Shown here: positions 1-12,619 of the stretch, in pieces
Numbering within the stretch: the stretch's first letter is position 1
Layout: each line of letters opens with the position of its first letter
NCBI RefSeq assembly: GCF_019175385.1
Contig: NC_083338.1
Span: forward strand, 67,526,712 to 67,590,711
Direction of reading: 5' to 3'
Length of the DNA stretch: 64,000 bases
From: Lycium barbarum
Taxonomy: Eukaryota; Streptophyta; Magnoliopsida; Solanales; Solanaceae
Program-made: the position numbers and the translations under genes
Notes under the pieces: generated by a model
Seen by the model: only the letters and a program-made list of their open reading frames with translations
Database searches by the model: none
Told to the model about the DNA's origin: nothing

Positions 1-1974
1 CACATCATAACGCCATATATAAGCGGTACCCGGCCCTATGGCGAGGAGCTCGGGAACCGTAACACATCATACTGCCGAATATAACATAGTGCGCACGATC
101 ACAAAACCGGCCCGGGATCCGGCGAACGATATCATAGTAGTATGCACGAGCAGAGTAGTGAGGAAACCATGTGCATATAAATAAATAAATTTCAAAAATC
201 GATGGACAAATATATTTATCGACATCTGAAGGCTCAGAAACAAGTTTCGGGTCAATCAGAATTAGTATAAGAAAGTTGCGAGCTTTTGAAGTACAGAACT
301 TTCTAAGAACATTTCATAAGCCATATTTGGAAATTCAAGTAACAATTATATTGGATAAATTCAAAATGTTCTTATGAACCAAATCAAATAGAGCCTTTAG
401 AATCATATGTAAGTATCAAAGTATATATCCACGACTTTAGTCATATCAACTAGAATCTTCGAACATCATAATTACGTATCAAGCCATATGGAATAGCTTA
501 TGGAAGTCTAAGATATTAGCCATCCTAGTGGCTCTAAGAATGAGATTTTCTTTAGAAGCATACATATGCGTTATTTGTTCATTTTATAAAGGTCATGCCA
601 AAAGAAAGAAAGGTAGGCTTTACATACCTCGATCGCTCGCTAACCAAATCCCGACTCAAGTCTCGGGCTCTCCAATATCTACAATAACGTTATCAATTAC
701 CAAACATTAGCTACAAGTACTTAGAAATTCAATTCTAACTAGTACTTGTCTACAGAAATTTCGGCAGCATCTCCCCAGTAAATTCAACATCCCCGAGAAT
801 TTAACTCGGCAAAATTCATCAACAACCATACCAACAATACCAACAACCATACTAATAACATCAAGAATCAATTTAAATTGCATTCTAACATTAGTAACCT
901 TCTCCTTTACGTAGCTTATCACATTCAATTCAACTACGTACATTCAAGCCAATATCAACGCTCATATATTCATTACTAATCCAAGGTCATTCAAACACAA
1001 TTCAAGAACATTTCAAACAATCTATACAATATTCAAACAACCCCACCAACACATATGCCATCCGAAATCTCCACAAATGCAACAAGACTACAACGTTGCA
1101 TTATCTTCATCAAAATTCATCAACAACAACAACAATTCACACTTTAACAACTCCACTTCCATAATTACATGAAAACCATATTAAAATCACATAATTTCCT
1201 ACAACAACCTACAACCAATTTCCATGCCAACTTGAACCATTAGTCTTTCATTTACATCATAAGGGCCACAACGACACAACTAACATACTAAATAAAATTA
1301 ATTCATCCTTCCTCCACCAATTTACACCACACGGCCACACACACAACACATAACAATTCCATGATTTTCATTCAATTCTACTCACTATAACATATATAAA
1401 TCTTCCATAACATGTAAAAGAATAGAAATTCTTACCTTTTCTTCAATTTTTCCACTTGAGTAGAATTTTTACACTGGTCACCAAAGTAATTTTCTTGCTT
1501 CAAAAATTATACCACGTTGAAAAGGGTCTTTGCATTAGTAGAAATACCAGAAGAAATAAATTTTTGGATCAAAGATGGAAGACTTCAATTTTTTTTCCTT
1601 TTCTTGCTCTTGGCCGAATGGCCTTTCTCTTGAGCTCTCAAGTTTCTTTCTCTTGAATGTTCTAGAAATGATGAATAATGATAGGCCTTCTCTTATTTAT
1701 TCATGGATTTAATTCCACTTGGGCCTTGGCCCATGTCCTATGGCCGGCCACCTCTTGGGATTTTTTTTTCCAAGCCCACTTACTAATGGTTAATATTTAT
1801 AATTCATGAAACTAATTTCCAAAATTCCAATTTTGTCCTTAGCCTTCCTGCATATTTCCGCATCAATATTTTTCATGAACAACATATATTAAATAGAATC
1901 AAAATATTTTCTTATCTCTTACTAGTCACAATTATTTCAAATTTTTCCGAATATGCAAAATACGGGTTATAACA
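1..1974 (-). repeat. 3' LTR of element A (partial)
   Basis: On the minus strand the LTR begins TGTTATAACCCG at 1974, right after a polypurine tract. It matches 7898-9876 base for base apart from scattered substitutions and small indels, for example a 40-base stretch near position 20 that is missing from the other copy. Bases before 1 are outside the window. Short open frames in it (67-255, 528-710, 1456-1656) also appear in the other LTR copies and are not genes. Confidence 0.93.
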
Positions 1975-1976
1975 TA

Positions 1977-1989
1977 CTCCCCCCCTTTA
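1977..1989 (-). other. Polypurine tract of element A
   Basis: The minus strand reads AAAGGGGGGGAG two bases before the LTR start. This is the plus-strand primer site expected next to a 3' LTR. Similar tracts sit at the matching place in B (9878-9891), H (36044-36056) and I (43662-43676). Confidence 0.85.
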
Positions 1990-2061
1990 GAACATTCGTC
2001 CTCGAATGTTGAACTAGCCTTATGGTGTTTTACAAACACTTCGGCGGAGTTTCTTTTTAGA

Positions 2062-3690
2062 GACAGTTCATGTAATTCATCCACCAATTAGTATAACTAA
2101 TTAAGAAATTTAGATTACCTGTAGGCATAGGAAACAAGTGAGGATACTTCTTCTTCATCTCGTCCTCCGCTTCCTATGTCATTTCTTCTCGGTTATTGTT
2201 CCGCCACAAGACCTTAACAGAAGGCACATCTTTGGTACGTAGTCTCCTCACCTGACGATCCAAAATGGCTACAGGCTGTTCTTCGTAGGATCGCTCCTCA
2301 GTTACCTGGATATCTTCTGTGGGAAATATTATGGAAGGATCACCAATACACTTACGGAGCATTAATACATGAAATACCAGATGTACTGCTTCCAGATCGG
2401 ATGGTAAGTCTAACTCGTAGGCGACCTCGCCTATCTTTCGAACAATCTGATAAGGCCCAATATATCGCAGACTGAGCTTTCCTTTTCTGCCGAATCTCAT
2501 TACACCCTTCATAGGCGACACTTTCAGAAATACCCAGTCACCAATCTTGAATTCTAAAGGTCGATGCTGTTTATCTGCATATGATTTATGTTGACTCTGG
2601 GCTGCTAATAACCGCTCCCGAATGACTTTCACCTTATCGACTGCTTGCTGGACCACATTTGGACCAATCAATTTAGTTTCACCCACATCGAACCAACCAA
2701 TCAGAGACCTGCATTTTCTGTCATATAGGGCTTCATACGGTGCCATCTGGATACTGGAATGATAGCTATTATTATAAGCAAATTCAATAAGCGGCAAATG
2801 ATCATTCCAACTACCTCTGAAATCAATAACACAGGCCCGTAGCATATCTTCTAGCGTCTAAATAGTACGCTCGGCCTGTCCGTCAGACTGAGGATGGTAT
2901 GTTGTACTAGACTCACCTGAGTCCCTAATCCGTCCTGAAACGATCTCCAGAAGTTAGCTGTAAACTGTGCACCTCTGTCGGATATAATAGATGTAGGAAC
3001 TCCGTGAAGCCTTACTATCTCTTTAATATACAACCGGGCATAATCCTCAGCCGAATAGGTGGTCCTGACCGGAAGAAAATGGGCTGATTTTGTCAGCCTA
3101 TCAACAATAACCCACATAGAATCGTACCTTTGTGGAGTGCGTGGTAAACCTGTAATGAAATCCATATTAATTATTTTCCATTTCCAAGCTGGAATTTCCA
3201 TTTCCTGTAACAATCCACCGGGCTTCTGATGCTCGATCTTAACCTGTTGGCAATTTGGACACTAAGCAACGAACTCTGCAATGTCTCTTTTCATACCGTC
3301 CCACCAATATAAACATATGAGATCATGGTACATTTTTGTGGATCCCGGATGAACAGAATACCGAGCATAATGTGCCTCTCCCATAATCTTTCACCGCAGT
3401 CCTGCAACGTCAGGTACACATAACCTGCCTCCATATAGTAATACCCCGTCACGTGAAATCTCAAATCGGGTCTTCTCCTTGTCAAGGGCCGTGTCTATGT
3501 ACTGTACCAGAATAGGATCCTCGAACTGACGTCGTTTTACTTCTTCCATAATAGACGATTCAGCAACTTCTCGGACAGAAAACCCAATATTTCCAGAATC
3601 GGCCAAACGGACTCCAAGACTGGCTAGCTGATGAATTTCACGAACTAATTCTTTCCTTTCTGGCTGCACTTCAGTCAAATTTCCCATAGA
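2062..3690 (-). pseudogene. Element A integrase and chromodomain, broken
   Basis: Integrase joins the cDNA to host DNA; the C-terminal chromodomain is thought to guide insertion to heterochromatin. Seen here: remains of the HHCC zinc finger (HYARYSVHPG then CPNCQQ), the catalytic core from 3213 ([21 protein letters not shown]), the core's end and C-terminal domain (2845-2275, [12 protein letters not shown]), and a chromodomain (PVAILDRQVRRLR to KYPHLF, from about 2275). Damage: CAG to TAG at 3262-3264, a frameshift near 2915 just before the catalytic Glu, another Q to stop at about 2860, and TGG to TAG at 2174 inside the chromodomain. Confidence 0.88.
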
Positions 3691-5107
3691 CTTGCGGCTA
3701 AGTGCATCTGCTACAACATTGGCTTTTCCCGGTTGGTATAAAATGTCAACATCATAATCTTTCAACAATTCGAGCCATCTCCTTTGCCGCAAATTCAGCT
3801 CCTTTTGCTTAAAAATGTACTGAAGGCTTTTGTGATCCGTATAAATATCAACATGAACCCCATATAAGTAATGCCGCCATATCTTCAAAGCATGAATTAC
3901 CGCTGCTAATTCCAGATCATGAGTAGGATAATTTCTCTCGTGCGGTCTGAGCTGCCGGGAAGCATAGGCTATAACGCGACCATGCTGCAGTAATACACAA
4001 CCTATCCCAATGCCGGAAGCATCACAATAAATAACATACCCGTCTGACCCCTCTGGAAGAGTTAGAACCGGAGCTGTAATCAATTTTTCCTTCAGCAACT
4101 GGAAGCTGCGTTCACAAGCATCGGTCCACTAAAATTTTGCTGCCTTCTGAGTTAGTTTCGTTAATGGTGCTGCAATCGAAGAAAAATTCTCCACAAATAT
4201 CCTGTAATATCCGGCCAATCCCAGAAAACTGCGTACCTCTGTCGGTGTCGTGGGCCTGGGCCAATTCTTTACAGCTTCGATCTTCTGTGTATCAACCCGA
4301 ATACCATCTACTCCGACAACATGCCCTAAAAATGCCACTGAAGTCAACCAGAATTCAAATTTGGAGAACTTAGCATATAATTTTTGTTGCCGAAGTGTGC
4401 CAAGTACTGTCCTCAGATGATCCGAATGCTCCTCTGCTGATCGTGAATAAACCAGAATGTCATCAATAAATACGATCACAAATATGTCTAAAACCGGTCT
4501 GAATACTCGATTCATCAAATCCATGAACACTGCTGGAGCATTAGTTAGCCCAAAAGACATCACCCTGAACTCGTAATGCCCGTATCGGGTCCTGAAAGAA
4601 GTCTTTGAAATATCTGTCTCTCGTACCCGCACCTGATGATTGCCTGAACGCAAATCTATCTTCGAAAAATATTTAGCACCCTGCAACTGATCAAATAAAT
4701 CATCAATCCGGGGGTAGGGGATATTTATTCTTTATAGTCACCTTATTCAGCTGTCTGTAATCAATGCACATCTGCAACGACCCGTCTTTCTTTCTTACAA
4801 ACAATACTGGTGCTCCCCAGGGCGACGTACTAGGTCTGATGAAGCCTTTTTCTAATAGATCTTTCAGCTGCTCTTTCAATTCTTTCAATTCTGCAGGTGC
4901 CATTCTGTAAGGAGGAATAGATATGGGCTGAGTATCTTGAAGCACATCTATCGTGAACTCGATCTCCCGTTCAGTTGGAAGACCTGGAAGCTCGTCCGGA
5001 AATACATCTGAAAATTCATTAACAACCGGAACTGACTGGAGAGTAGGTGTTTCTGCTTTAGTATCATGCACACGAACTAGATGATAAATATACCCTTTCT
5101 GAAACAT
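3691..5107 (-). pseudogene. Element A reverse transcriptase and RNase H, broken
   Basis: RT copies the element's RNA and RNase H removes the template strand. RT starts about 5020 ([11 protein letters not shown]), with the fingers [20 protein letters not shown] and the palm motif KIDLRSG, then the catalytic FIDD at 4470-4459. RNase H follows with YCDAS (Asp near 4023), DLEL, YTDHKS and ADALSRK, all four acidic positions present. Damage: a frameshift in a G run near 4711 and CAG to TAG at 4131-4129 between RT and RNase H. The first catalytic aspartate is kept. Confidence 0.9.
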
Positions 5108-5212
5108 CTTCCTAGCCTTGAGGTATGAAATAAACTTACCCCTCGGCGATGCTGTATTTCCTGCACATTATATAATTGGTTCCCCTGGAAACTAGAAGCG
5201 AACTACCTTTTT

Positions 5213-6950
5213 CTAACAGTCAACATTAGCATAACAAGAGGCTAACCAATCCATACCCATGATAATATCGAATTCCATCATATCTAATTCTACCAAATCG
5301 GCCTTAGTGCAACGGCCACATAAAATTACAGTACAATCCTTATATACCTGCCTCGCTATAATAAAATCCCCAACCGGCGTAGCTACCTCGAACGGCTCTA
5401 TAGGTTCAGGTGTTATCCCAATTTTACTAGCAACGAGGGGAGAAATGTATGATAAAGTAGAACCTAGATCAATCAATGCATATACGGCTCGAGAGAAGAC
5501 CAATAATGTACCTGTGACTACATTTGGCAACGCCTCCTGATCCTGGCGGCTAGCCAAGGCATATATGCGGTTCGAAGGACCGCTAGAATCAGAAACCCCA
5601 CCACGGCCTCTACCGTACCCCACCCCATAGGGCGCATAGCAACAGGAGTGGAAGATGAACCAGCAGCTGATCCCGTCGGCTGAGCTGCACCACCAGAACC
5701 ACCTGCCAACGGACAATCTCTCATAATATGGCCCTGGCGGCCACAAGAAAAACAGGCCCTCGTAGCTCAATAACACTTTCTTGGGTGGGACCTCCCACAT
5801 TAAGAACATCGAGGCATAGGTGGCCTCGCCTGGCTGGAACCCCTGCTCACCTGCGAACCTGAAGTTCTGGAGCTCTAGCCTGCTCCTGAATGCCTTGCAC
5901 CATCAAATCATCTGCCTGTAGACTGTGGATGTGTACTCCGGCCTGACTGAGGGGGATATCTGCTATACTGCTGCTGAGGCTGCCCGCCTCGAGACTCCCC
6001 AGAATAACCAGCTGACCTAGCCCTCTTGGGCTGTCTCTTGTCACGGTCTCTATCGGGCTGTCGCCCTCTGTGCCGGTCCTCCATTCCTTGCGCATATGCC
6101 TGTAACCGGGCAATGTCCATACCAGTCTGCGATGCCATCGCCATACAACTATCGACCAAGTAATGATCCAAACCCATCACGTACCGGTGCATCCTGTCAG
6201 CCATATCGGCTATAATGGCGGGCGCATATCTGGCCAGAGAATCAAACTCTAAGTTGTACTCTCGGACACTCCTACCTCTCTGCCTCAGCTGTAGAAATCT
6301 GTCAACTCTCGCCCGCCGCAACTCTGGAGGCAAAAAGTGGCCGAGAAAAGCTGCTGTAAACTCGTCCCACACAGCTGGAGGAGCATCCTCGCCTCTGGAC
6401 AGCTCCCAAGACTCGTACCAATTAATCACTACATCCCGCAGTCTGTGTGAAGCCAGCTCGACAGACTCAGTCTCAGAAGCCCTGACTAGTCTCAGCGCAC
6501 GCTGCATCTGTCGAATGAAATCCTGGGGGTCCTCCTCGAGCTTAGACCCGTAGAACTCTGGGGGATTACAAGTCATGAAATCACGGACCCTCAAACTATC
6601 ACATCTGTCACCATCATCACCCCTTAGCCCGCGTCTGCGAGCCTTCCCTGCTACTAATGTCGTCAACAACTGTACCGCCTCTTTCATCGCCCTGTCCTCC
6701 GCCCCTGGCTGAGGAGCTGGAGGTTCGGGTGCTGGGGCCTCAGGAGCTAATGGTGGAGCCGCCCCCTGATCATGGTGGCAGCGGCTGCTGCTCCAGGCTG
6801 TTCTAATAGCGATGGTGTAGCAGAACCCGCTGAATTGGGCGCAATATCGGGCATAGTCTGAACACGAGCCCGAGTAACCCTCTGTATCTGGCTGGTCTCT
6901 CCTGCTATTGCTTTGCCCTTCTGGGCAGCCGTCACCTTCTTCGGAGGCAT
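5213..6950 (-). pseudogene. Element A gag and protease, broken
   Basis: Gag forms the particle that carries the RNA; protease cuts the polyprotein. Gag starts MPPKKVTAAQKGKA at 6950. A frameshift near 6770 moves it into the frame open from 6687 to 5908, which holds the capsid part ([23 protein letters not shown]-like and LARYAP stretches) and a basic Gln/Arg-rich tail. A CCHC knuckle ([14 protein letters not shown]) is intact at 5754-5713. Protease follows with [13 protein letters not shown] (Asp at about 5470); most relatives have DPGST. Several frame changes lie between 5900 and 5570. Confidence 0.88.
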
Positions 6951-7036
6951 CACTGTAAACATTACAATCAGCTAGAAGAGATCATCCTAATAGTACAGCT
7001 CTATCGCACGATCTAAGATCCAATGAAAGGTAACAT

Positions 7037-7095
7037 CCTAAATGTCCTGTAGCCTCTTGTTTATAGATGTGGTGCACAACACACCGATAAACAAG
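7037..7095 (-). other. Element A leader hairpin and conserved leader motif
   Basis: In RNA sense, an inverted repeat CUUGUUUAU/AUAAACAAG (7095-7087 with 7064-7056) encloses a 22-nt loop and is followed by GGCTACAGGACATTTAGG (7054-7037). The same arrangement is found in C, G, I, J and K. It lies between the primer-binding site and gag, where packaging or dimerisation signals of LTR elements sit. That function is an inference. Confidence 0.6.
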
Positions 7096-7136
7096 ACTCT
7101 ACTAGACACGGCCGGTAGACATTCCGAGGACAAACC

Positions 7137-7148
7137 GCTCTGATACCA
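7137..7148 (-). other. Primer-binding site of element A (initiator tRNA-Met type)
   Basis: The minus strand reads TGGTATCAGAGC four bases after the LTR end. This is the usual 12-base complement of the 3' end of plant initiator tRNA-Met. Confidence 0.93.
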
Positions 7149-7152
7149 CTTT

Positions 7153-9876
7153 TGTCACGACCCAGCCCCGTGGGCCGTGACTGGTGCCTTATTTGGACAC
7201 CCAAACCCATTCGCTTACCAAATCGACATATCAAAGACTTATTCAAATTTAACATATGTTATTTTGCACAGATACCAAGAACAGACGTCATCTTAAGCGG
7301 TCACCTGTAACTGAAATATCATACAAAAGCCGGCAAGCTGGCGGAATACACATCGCCCGAATATACATACATATACAACCATATGGGCCGTTTCGGCCAC
7401 GGACATAACCGAACACACACGACCCATGACCCACATATATGTCTACAGGACTGTACAAACCATAACAGAAACATATGACGGGACAGGGCCCCGCCGTACC
7501 CCAAATAGTCATATATACAGAAACATGTATAACAAAAGATATGTACCAAAAATATGAGCTCCGGATCAAAGGAGTACTCCGAATAGCAGAATAAGTGTCC
7601 TACACTGGCGGGTCACCAGAACAAACGTCTGTACCTGCGGGCATGAAACGCAGCCCCCGAAGAAAGGGGGTCAGTACGAAATATGTACTGAGTATATAAA
7701 GCATGAAATACAGTAATCCAAATCAGAACTGAAATAAGGAGTATGGAAAATGGATACGGAGTTAGTATATCAAAACCTTTTCTGAAAACATAAATTATGA
7801 AAATAAAATCATGCATAGGGCTCAGGAACGTGGTCGCCACTCCGACGCTGGCGCCACAACACATCATACTCCAGAAGGTTTCAAATCTCCGTACAATCCC
7901 CGAACATATCGTATCATCATAAAATATCACAACATCAAAACGCATCATATGCCATGTAACACATCATACTGCCGAATATAACATAGTGCGCACGATCACA
8001 AAACTGGCCCGGGATCCGGCGAACGATATCATAGTAGTATGCACGAGCAGAGTAGTGAGGAAACCATGTGCATATAAATAAATAAATTTCAAAACTCCAT
8101 GGACAAATATATTTACCGACATCTGAAGGCTCATAAACAAGTTTCGGGTCAATCGGAATTAGTATAAGAAAGTTGCGAGCTTTTGAAGTACAGAACTTTC
8201 TAAGAACATTTCGTAAGCCATCTTTGGAAATTTAAGTAACAATTATATTGGATAAATTCCAAATGTTCTTATGAACCAAATCAAATAGAGCCTTTAGAAT
8301 CATATGTACGTATCAAAGTATATATCCACGACTTTAGTCATATCAACTAGAATCTTCGAACATCATAATTACGTATCAAGCCATATGGAATAGCTTATGG
8401 AAGTTAAAGATATTAGCCATCCTAGTGGCTCTAAGAATGAGATTTTCTTTAGAAGCATACATATACGTTATTTGTTCATTTTATAAAGGTCATGCCAAAA
8501 GAAGGAAAGGTAGCCTTTACATACCTCGATCGCTCGCTAACCAAATCCCGACTCAAGTCTCGGGCTCTCCAATATCTACAATAACGTTATCAATTACCAA
8601 ACATTAGCTACAAGTACTTAGAAATTCAATTCTAACTAGTACTTGTCTACAGAAATATCAGCAGCATCTCCCCTGTAAATTCAACATCCCTGAGAATTTA
8701 ACTCGGCCAAATTCATGAACAACCATACCAACAATACCAACAACCATACTAATAACATCAAGAATCAATTTAAATTGCATTCTAACATTAGTAACCTTCT
8801 CCTTTACGTAGCTTATCACATTCAATTCAACTACGTACATTGAAGCCAATATCAACGCTCACATATTCATTACTAATCCAAGGTCATTCAAACACAATTC
8901 AAGAACATTTCAAACAATCTATACAATATTCAAACAACCCCACCAACACATATTCCATCCGAAATCTCCACAAATGCAACAAGACTACAACGTCGCATTA
9001 TCTTCATCCAAATTCATCAACAACAACAACAATTCACACTTTAACAACTCCACTTCCATAATTACATGAAAACCATATTAAAATCACATAATTTCCTACA
9101 ACAACCTACAACAAATTTCCATGCCAACTTGAACCATTAGTCTTTCATTTACATCATAAGGTCCACAACGACACAACTAGAAATACTAAATAAATTAATT
9201 CATCCTTCCTCCACCAATTTACACCACACGGCCCACACACAACACATAACAATTCCATGATTTTCATTCAATTCTACTCACTATAACATATATAAATCTT
9301 CCATAACATGTAAAAGAATAGAAATTCTTACCTTTTCTTCAATTTTTCCACTTGTGTAGAATTTTTACACTTGTCACCAAAGTAATTTTCTTGCTTCAAA
9401 AATTATACCACGTTGAAAAGGGTCTTTGAATTAGTAGAAATACAAGAAGAAATAAATTTTTGGATCAAAGATGGAAGACTTCAAATTTTTTTCCTTTTCT
9501 TGCTCTTGGCCGAATGGCCTTTCTCTTGAGCTCTCAAGTTTCTTTCTCTTGAATGTTCTAGAAATGATGAATAATGATAGGTCTGCTCTTATTTATTCAT
9601 GGATTTAATTCCACTTGGGCCTTGGCCCATGTCCTATGGCCGGCCACCTCTTGGGCTTTTTTTTTTTTTTTCCAAGCCCACTCACTAATGGTTAATATTT
9701 ATAATTCATGAAACTAATTTCCAAAATTCAAATTTTGTCCTTAGCCTTCCTCCATATTTCCGCATCAATATTTTTCATGAACAACATATATTAAATAGAA
9801 TCAAAATATTTCCTTATCTCTTACTAGTCACAATTATTTCAAATTTTTCCGAATATGCAAAATAAGGGTTATAACA
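7153..9876 (-). repeat. Full-length LTR: 5' LTR of A and 3' LTR of B
   Basis: It begins TGTTATAACCC on the minus strand at 9876 and ends GGTCGTGACA at 7153, about 2.72 kb. On one side lie the primer-binding site and gag of A; on the other, the polypurine tract and pol end of B. It carries the two-hairpin module at 7653-7691. Compared with the H copy it lacks about 40 bases near 7950 (the part with a GGTACC site). Small open frames within it (for example 7613-7948) are repeat-borne and not genes. Confidence 0.93.
7653..7691 (-). other. Two-hairpin LTR module (A family)
   Basis: In RNA sense TCAGTAC/GTACTGA (7 bp, 7-nt loop; 7691-7671) is followed at once by CCCCC/GGGGG (7670-7666 with 7658-7654). 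The whole unit is kept in eight LTRs of different families, each about 430-540 bases before its LTR end. Role unknown. Confidence 0.6.
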
Positions 9877-9877
9877 T

Positions 9878-9891
9878 CCTCCCCCCCTTTA
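9878..9891 (-). other. Polypurine tract of element B
   Basis: The minus strand reads AAAGGGGGGGAGG directly before the LTR starting at 9876, as in A. It shows that 9877-10588 is a real 3' internal end, not a random pol fragment. Confidence 0.85.
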
Positions 9892-9958
9892 GAACATTCG
9901 TCCTCGAATGCTAAACTAGCCTTATAGGGTTTTACAAACATTTCAGCGGAGTTTCTTT

Positions 9959-10588
9959 TCAGAGACAGTTCATGTAATTCATCCACCAATTAGTATAACC
10001 AATTAAGAAATTTTGATTACCTGTAGGCATAGGAAACAAGTGAGGATACTTCTTTTTCATCTCGTCCTCCGCTTCCCATGTCATTTCTTCTCGGTTATTG
10101 TTCCGCCACAAGACCTTAACAGAAGGCAAATCTTTGGTACGTAGTCTCCTCACCTGACGATCCAAAATGGCTACAGGCTGTTCTTCGTAGGATAGCTCCT
10201 AAGTTACCTGGATATCTTCTGTGGGAAATATTCTGGAAGGATCACCAATACACTTACGGAGCATTGATACATGAAATACCGGATGTACTGCTTCCAGATC
10301 GGATGGTAAGTCTAACTCGTAGGCGACCTCGCCTATCATTCGAACAATCTGATAAGGCCCAACATATCGCGGACTGAGCTTTCCTTTTCTGCCGAATCTC
10401 ATTACACCCTTCATAGGCGACACTTTCAGAAATACCCAGTCACCAATCTGGAACTCTAAAGGTCGACGTCGTTTATCTGCATATGATTTCTGTCTACTCT
10501 GGGGGTCTAATAACCGCTCCCGAATGAGTTTCACCTTATCGACTGCTTGCTGGATCACATCTGGACCAATCAATTTAGTTTCACCCAC
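9959..10588 (-). pseudogene. Element B integrase C-terminus and chromodomain, truncated
   Basis: This is the last 630 bases or so of a gag-pol close to that of A. The integrase C-terminal domain is open from 10588 to 10199 ([38 protein letters not shown]). It is interrupted by a TAA at 10201-10199 where A has a Glu codon, and continues in the same frame as a chromodomain (RQVRRLRTKDLPSVKVLW, then EEMTWEAEDEMKKKYPHLF) with the Trp that A has lost. Upstream of 10588 everything is gone: the sequence switches to the LTR of element C on the other strand. Confidence 0.9.
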
Positions 10589-12170
10589 ACAAGAATCTTA
10601 TTGTGGGAATTAGGGGTTTTCTCCAAAATTGGGGTTTTTTGATCATTGATGAAATTAAAGCTCATTTTGGGTTGGAATTGCTTGAAACTTCAAATTATGA
10701 CTATTTATACTTTGGGTAATCTAATTTCTTTTAAATCTATGATTTTTCCCTTATGATTTTTGAATCGTTTAAAAATATTTTGATATGGATGTCCTTAGAC
10801 TCATAATCTATGTGAAATAAATATTTGATAGACTTTGACCATTCCGAGGTGATCCAGAAGGGGAAACCTCAACTGGATTAGCTAGTGACACATGTTTGTC
10901 ATCAAGGCTGGTTACGACTTACTTATGTTTAGAGTAGAGTCCGATTAGCGAAATGTATGTAGATAGTAGTTGTTGACGGGGAAAGAAAGATTGGCCTTCA
11001 GGCATGGTGGTGGTAATAAATCCAATGGTTTAGTATGGATGTTGTTATGTGGACTTGTCCCCATGTTTGTTATACTTGTGAACTGATTATATTCATCTCT
11101 GTCTCTTGATATCTAACTTATCTCATGGAAAGAAAGGCAAATGTTGATGAATTGAGTCTTGATATATATTTCATGGAAAGTATTAGTTGAGATTATGATG
11201 TGTTTGGTTGTTGAGGTTGGTATCATGCATTCCATATTCCTTATGGTTGATTGAAATGATTGTGATTCGTAATGATGATAAGTGAGAGAGTGGAGCCTCT
11301 GAGGTCTTTGTCGGGGAGCGTAAAAGAGAGATGAGAGCTCGTGATCCAAGGTCTTTATCGAAGTGAGATAAGAGCTCGTGATATGAGGTTATTTATCAGA
11401 GCGAGAGAGTGCTCCTGTCCGAGGTCAGTTGCCGGAATGAGGGTACATGGACTTCACAGGTCCCCCATGGGTCATGGATTTGAGGCATTTCCCTTAGAAT
11501 GTGTGTACGGATATGGAAAGTTGGCCAGTGCATTGAATTGCATCTACATTCATTCATCTATTCTTGACTATTTACTTGGCATTTCATACCCTTCATCTGA
11601 TCTTATATATGTTGAACATGTTTTATGGTTGTACTTGATTGCTTGTCTATTCTACCATTTAATTTTTGTCTATTTATACACGTGAACTAATCATTTTCGG
11701 CCTATGATGCCTACGAGTACGTGTGTTTATACTCATACTACTTTTGTTTCACTTTTCTTAAGTGAAGAGTTCGTCACTGGTTCTACTTCTCCACCTTGCG
11801 AGTGATTCTGAGGCCTTGTTGTTGGAGATTCAGGGTGAGCCACTGCCAGATCCTGCAGCCCAGATTTCTTTCCCTTTGTAACTATCTACTTGATTCTCAA
11901 ACAGTTATTATCTTGTATTTATAAGACTTGCTCTATTATTCAGACATTGTATTAGTGCTAGTTGATCTTGTACGAGTTTCAGTCTAAATCCTTGGGGTTG
12001 TAGTATTTTATTACTTCCACACTTACATTATTATATATAACTATTGTGACTTGGTTACTTCTACTTACACTTTCGTACTTCTTGATTTAATGACATATTA
12101 TAAGAGAAGGGTTTGCCCACCAGGAGGGATAGTGCGGGTGCCCTCACAAGCCACGTGTTGGATCATGACA
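10589..12170 (+). repeat. 5' LTR of element C, left end missing
   Basis: It ends GATCATGACA just before a primer-binding site. Its first 740 bases match 27835-28587 of the 3' LTR. The left end is cut where B's integrase begins; by comparison with the 3' copy about 1 kb of LTR start is missing. The part after 11335 is not present in the 3' copy, which is interrupted there by F. A weak version of the LTR module (GAGTA/TACTC) lies near 11713-11735. Confidence 0.85.
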
Positions 12171-12173
12171 AGT

Positions 12174-12185
12174 TGGTATTAGAGC
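12174..12185 (+). other. Primer-binding site of element C
   Basis: TGGTATTAGAGC four bases after the LTR end; one C to T change from the 12-base site seen in A, J and K. Confidence 0.85.
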
Positions 12186-12243
12186 CCTAGGTTCATCAAT
12201 CATACAAGTACAAGAGCAATGTCTAGTAGAGCTTTGCAGATCA

Positions 12244-12291
12244 GTACGATGAGCTCCGTACTTATTTGCGAGTGGCTATAAGACATTTAGG
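12244..12291 (+). other. Element C leader hairpin and conserved motif
   Basis: GTACG/CGTAC (12244-12248 with 12257-12261) is followed by GGCTATAAGACATTTAGG at 12274-12291. The hairpin sequence is unlike that of A or K, but its place and the motif after it are the same. Confidence 0.5.
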
Positions 12292-12389
12292 AAATTTTCA
12301 TTTTCTTCACTCCTTTCGTGCTACTTTATTCAAATTGGTATCTAGGCGATTCAAATTGGTATCTTACTTATATTTCTATTCTCTCATAT

Positions 12390-12619
12390 ATGGTGAGGGC
12401 ACGAACAACAGTCGCGAGAGATGAGGTGCCAGTACCTGCAGCCAGAGGCCGAGGCTGAGCTAGAAGTCATGGTAGACGTAGAGGTCGTGGGGCAACACCA
12501 GCTCTGGGTAGAGCACCTGTGGCTGGCAAGGCCCGAGCTTGATCTTTATCGCTTCAGCCAGTGATTCAGCACATGATGATCCCATGGAGGAGGATGACTG
12601 GGACCAACCCAGGTTCAGC
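12390..12619 (+). pseudogene. Element C gag, N-terminal part
   Basis: The ATG at 12390 opens MVRARTTVARDEVPVPAARG, a start typical of this gag group, then RGRG-type basic repeats. TGA stops break it near 12456 and 12540. It ends at the solo LTR E and resumes at 15180. The N-terminal residues are not catalytic; the assignment rests on position after the leader and on the capsid region further along. Confidence 0.7.

Larger units (their letters stand above)
1..9876 (-). mobile_element. Element A, Ty3/gypsy chromovirus with both LTRs (3' LTR cut by window edge)
   Basis: Read on the minus strand the order is 5' LTR (9876-7153), primer-binding site, leader, gag, protease, RT, RNase H, integrase, chromodomain, polypurine tract, 3' LTR (1974 to beyond base 1). 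The integrase before the end of pol and the chromodomain after it place it in the Ty3/gypsy chromoviruses, most like Tekay/Del. The coding region has several frameshifts and in-frame stops, so it is a dead copy. Its 5' LTR is followed directly by the pol end of another copy (B), so this LTR serves two internal regions. The outer target duplication lies outside the window. Confidence 0.9.

Noticed and set aside
7137..7148. tRNA gene remnants at the TGGTATCAGAGC sites
   Set aside because: Only the 12-base primer-binding match is present, each time next to an LTR end; no cloverleaf can be drawn.
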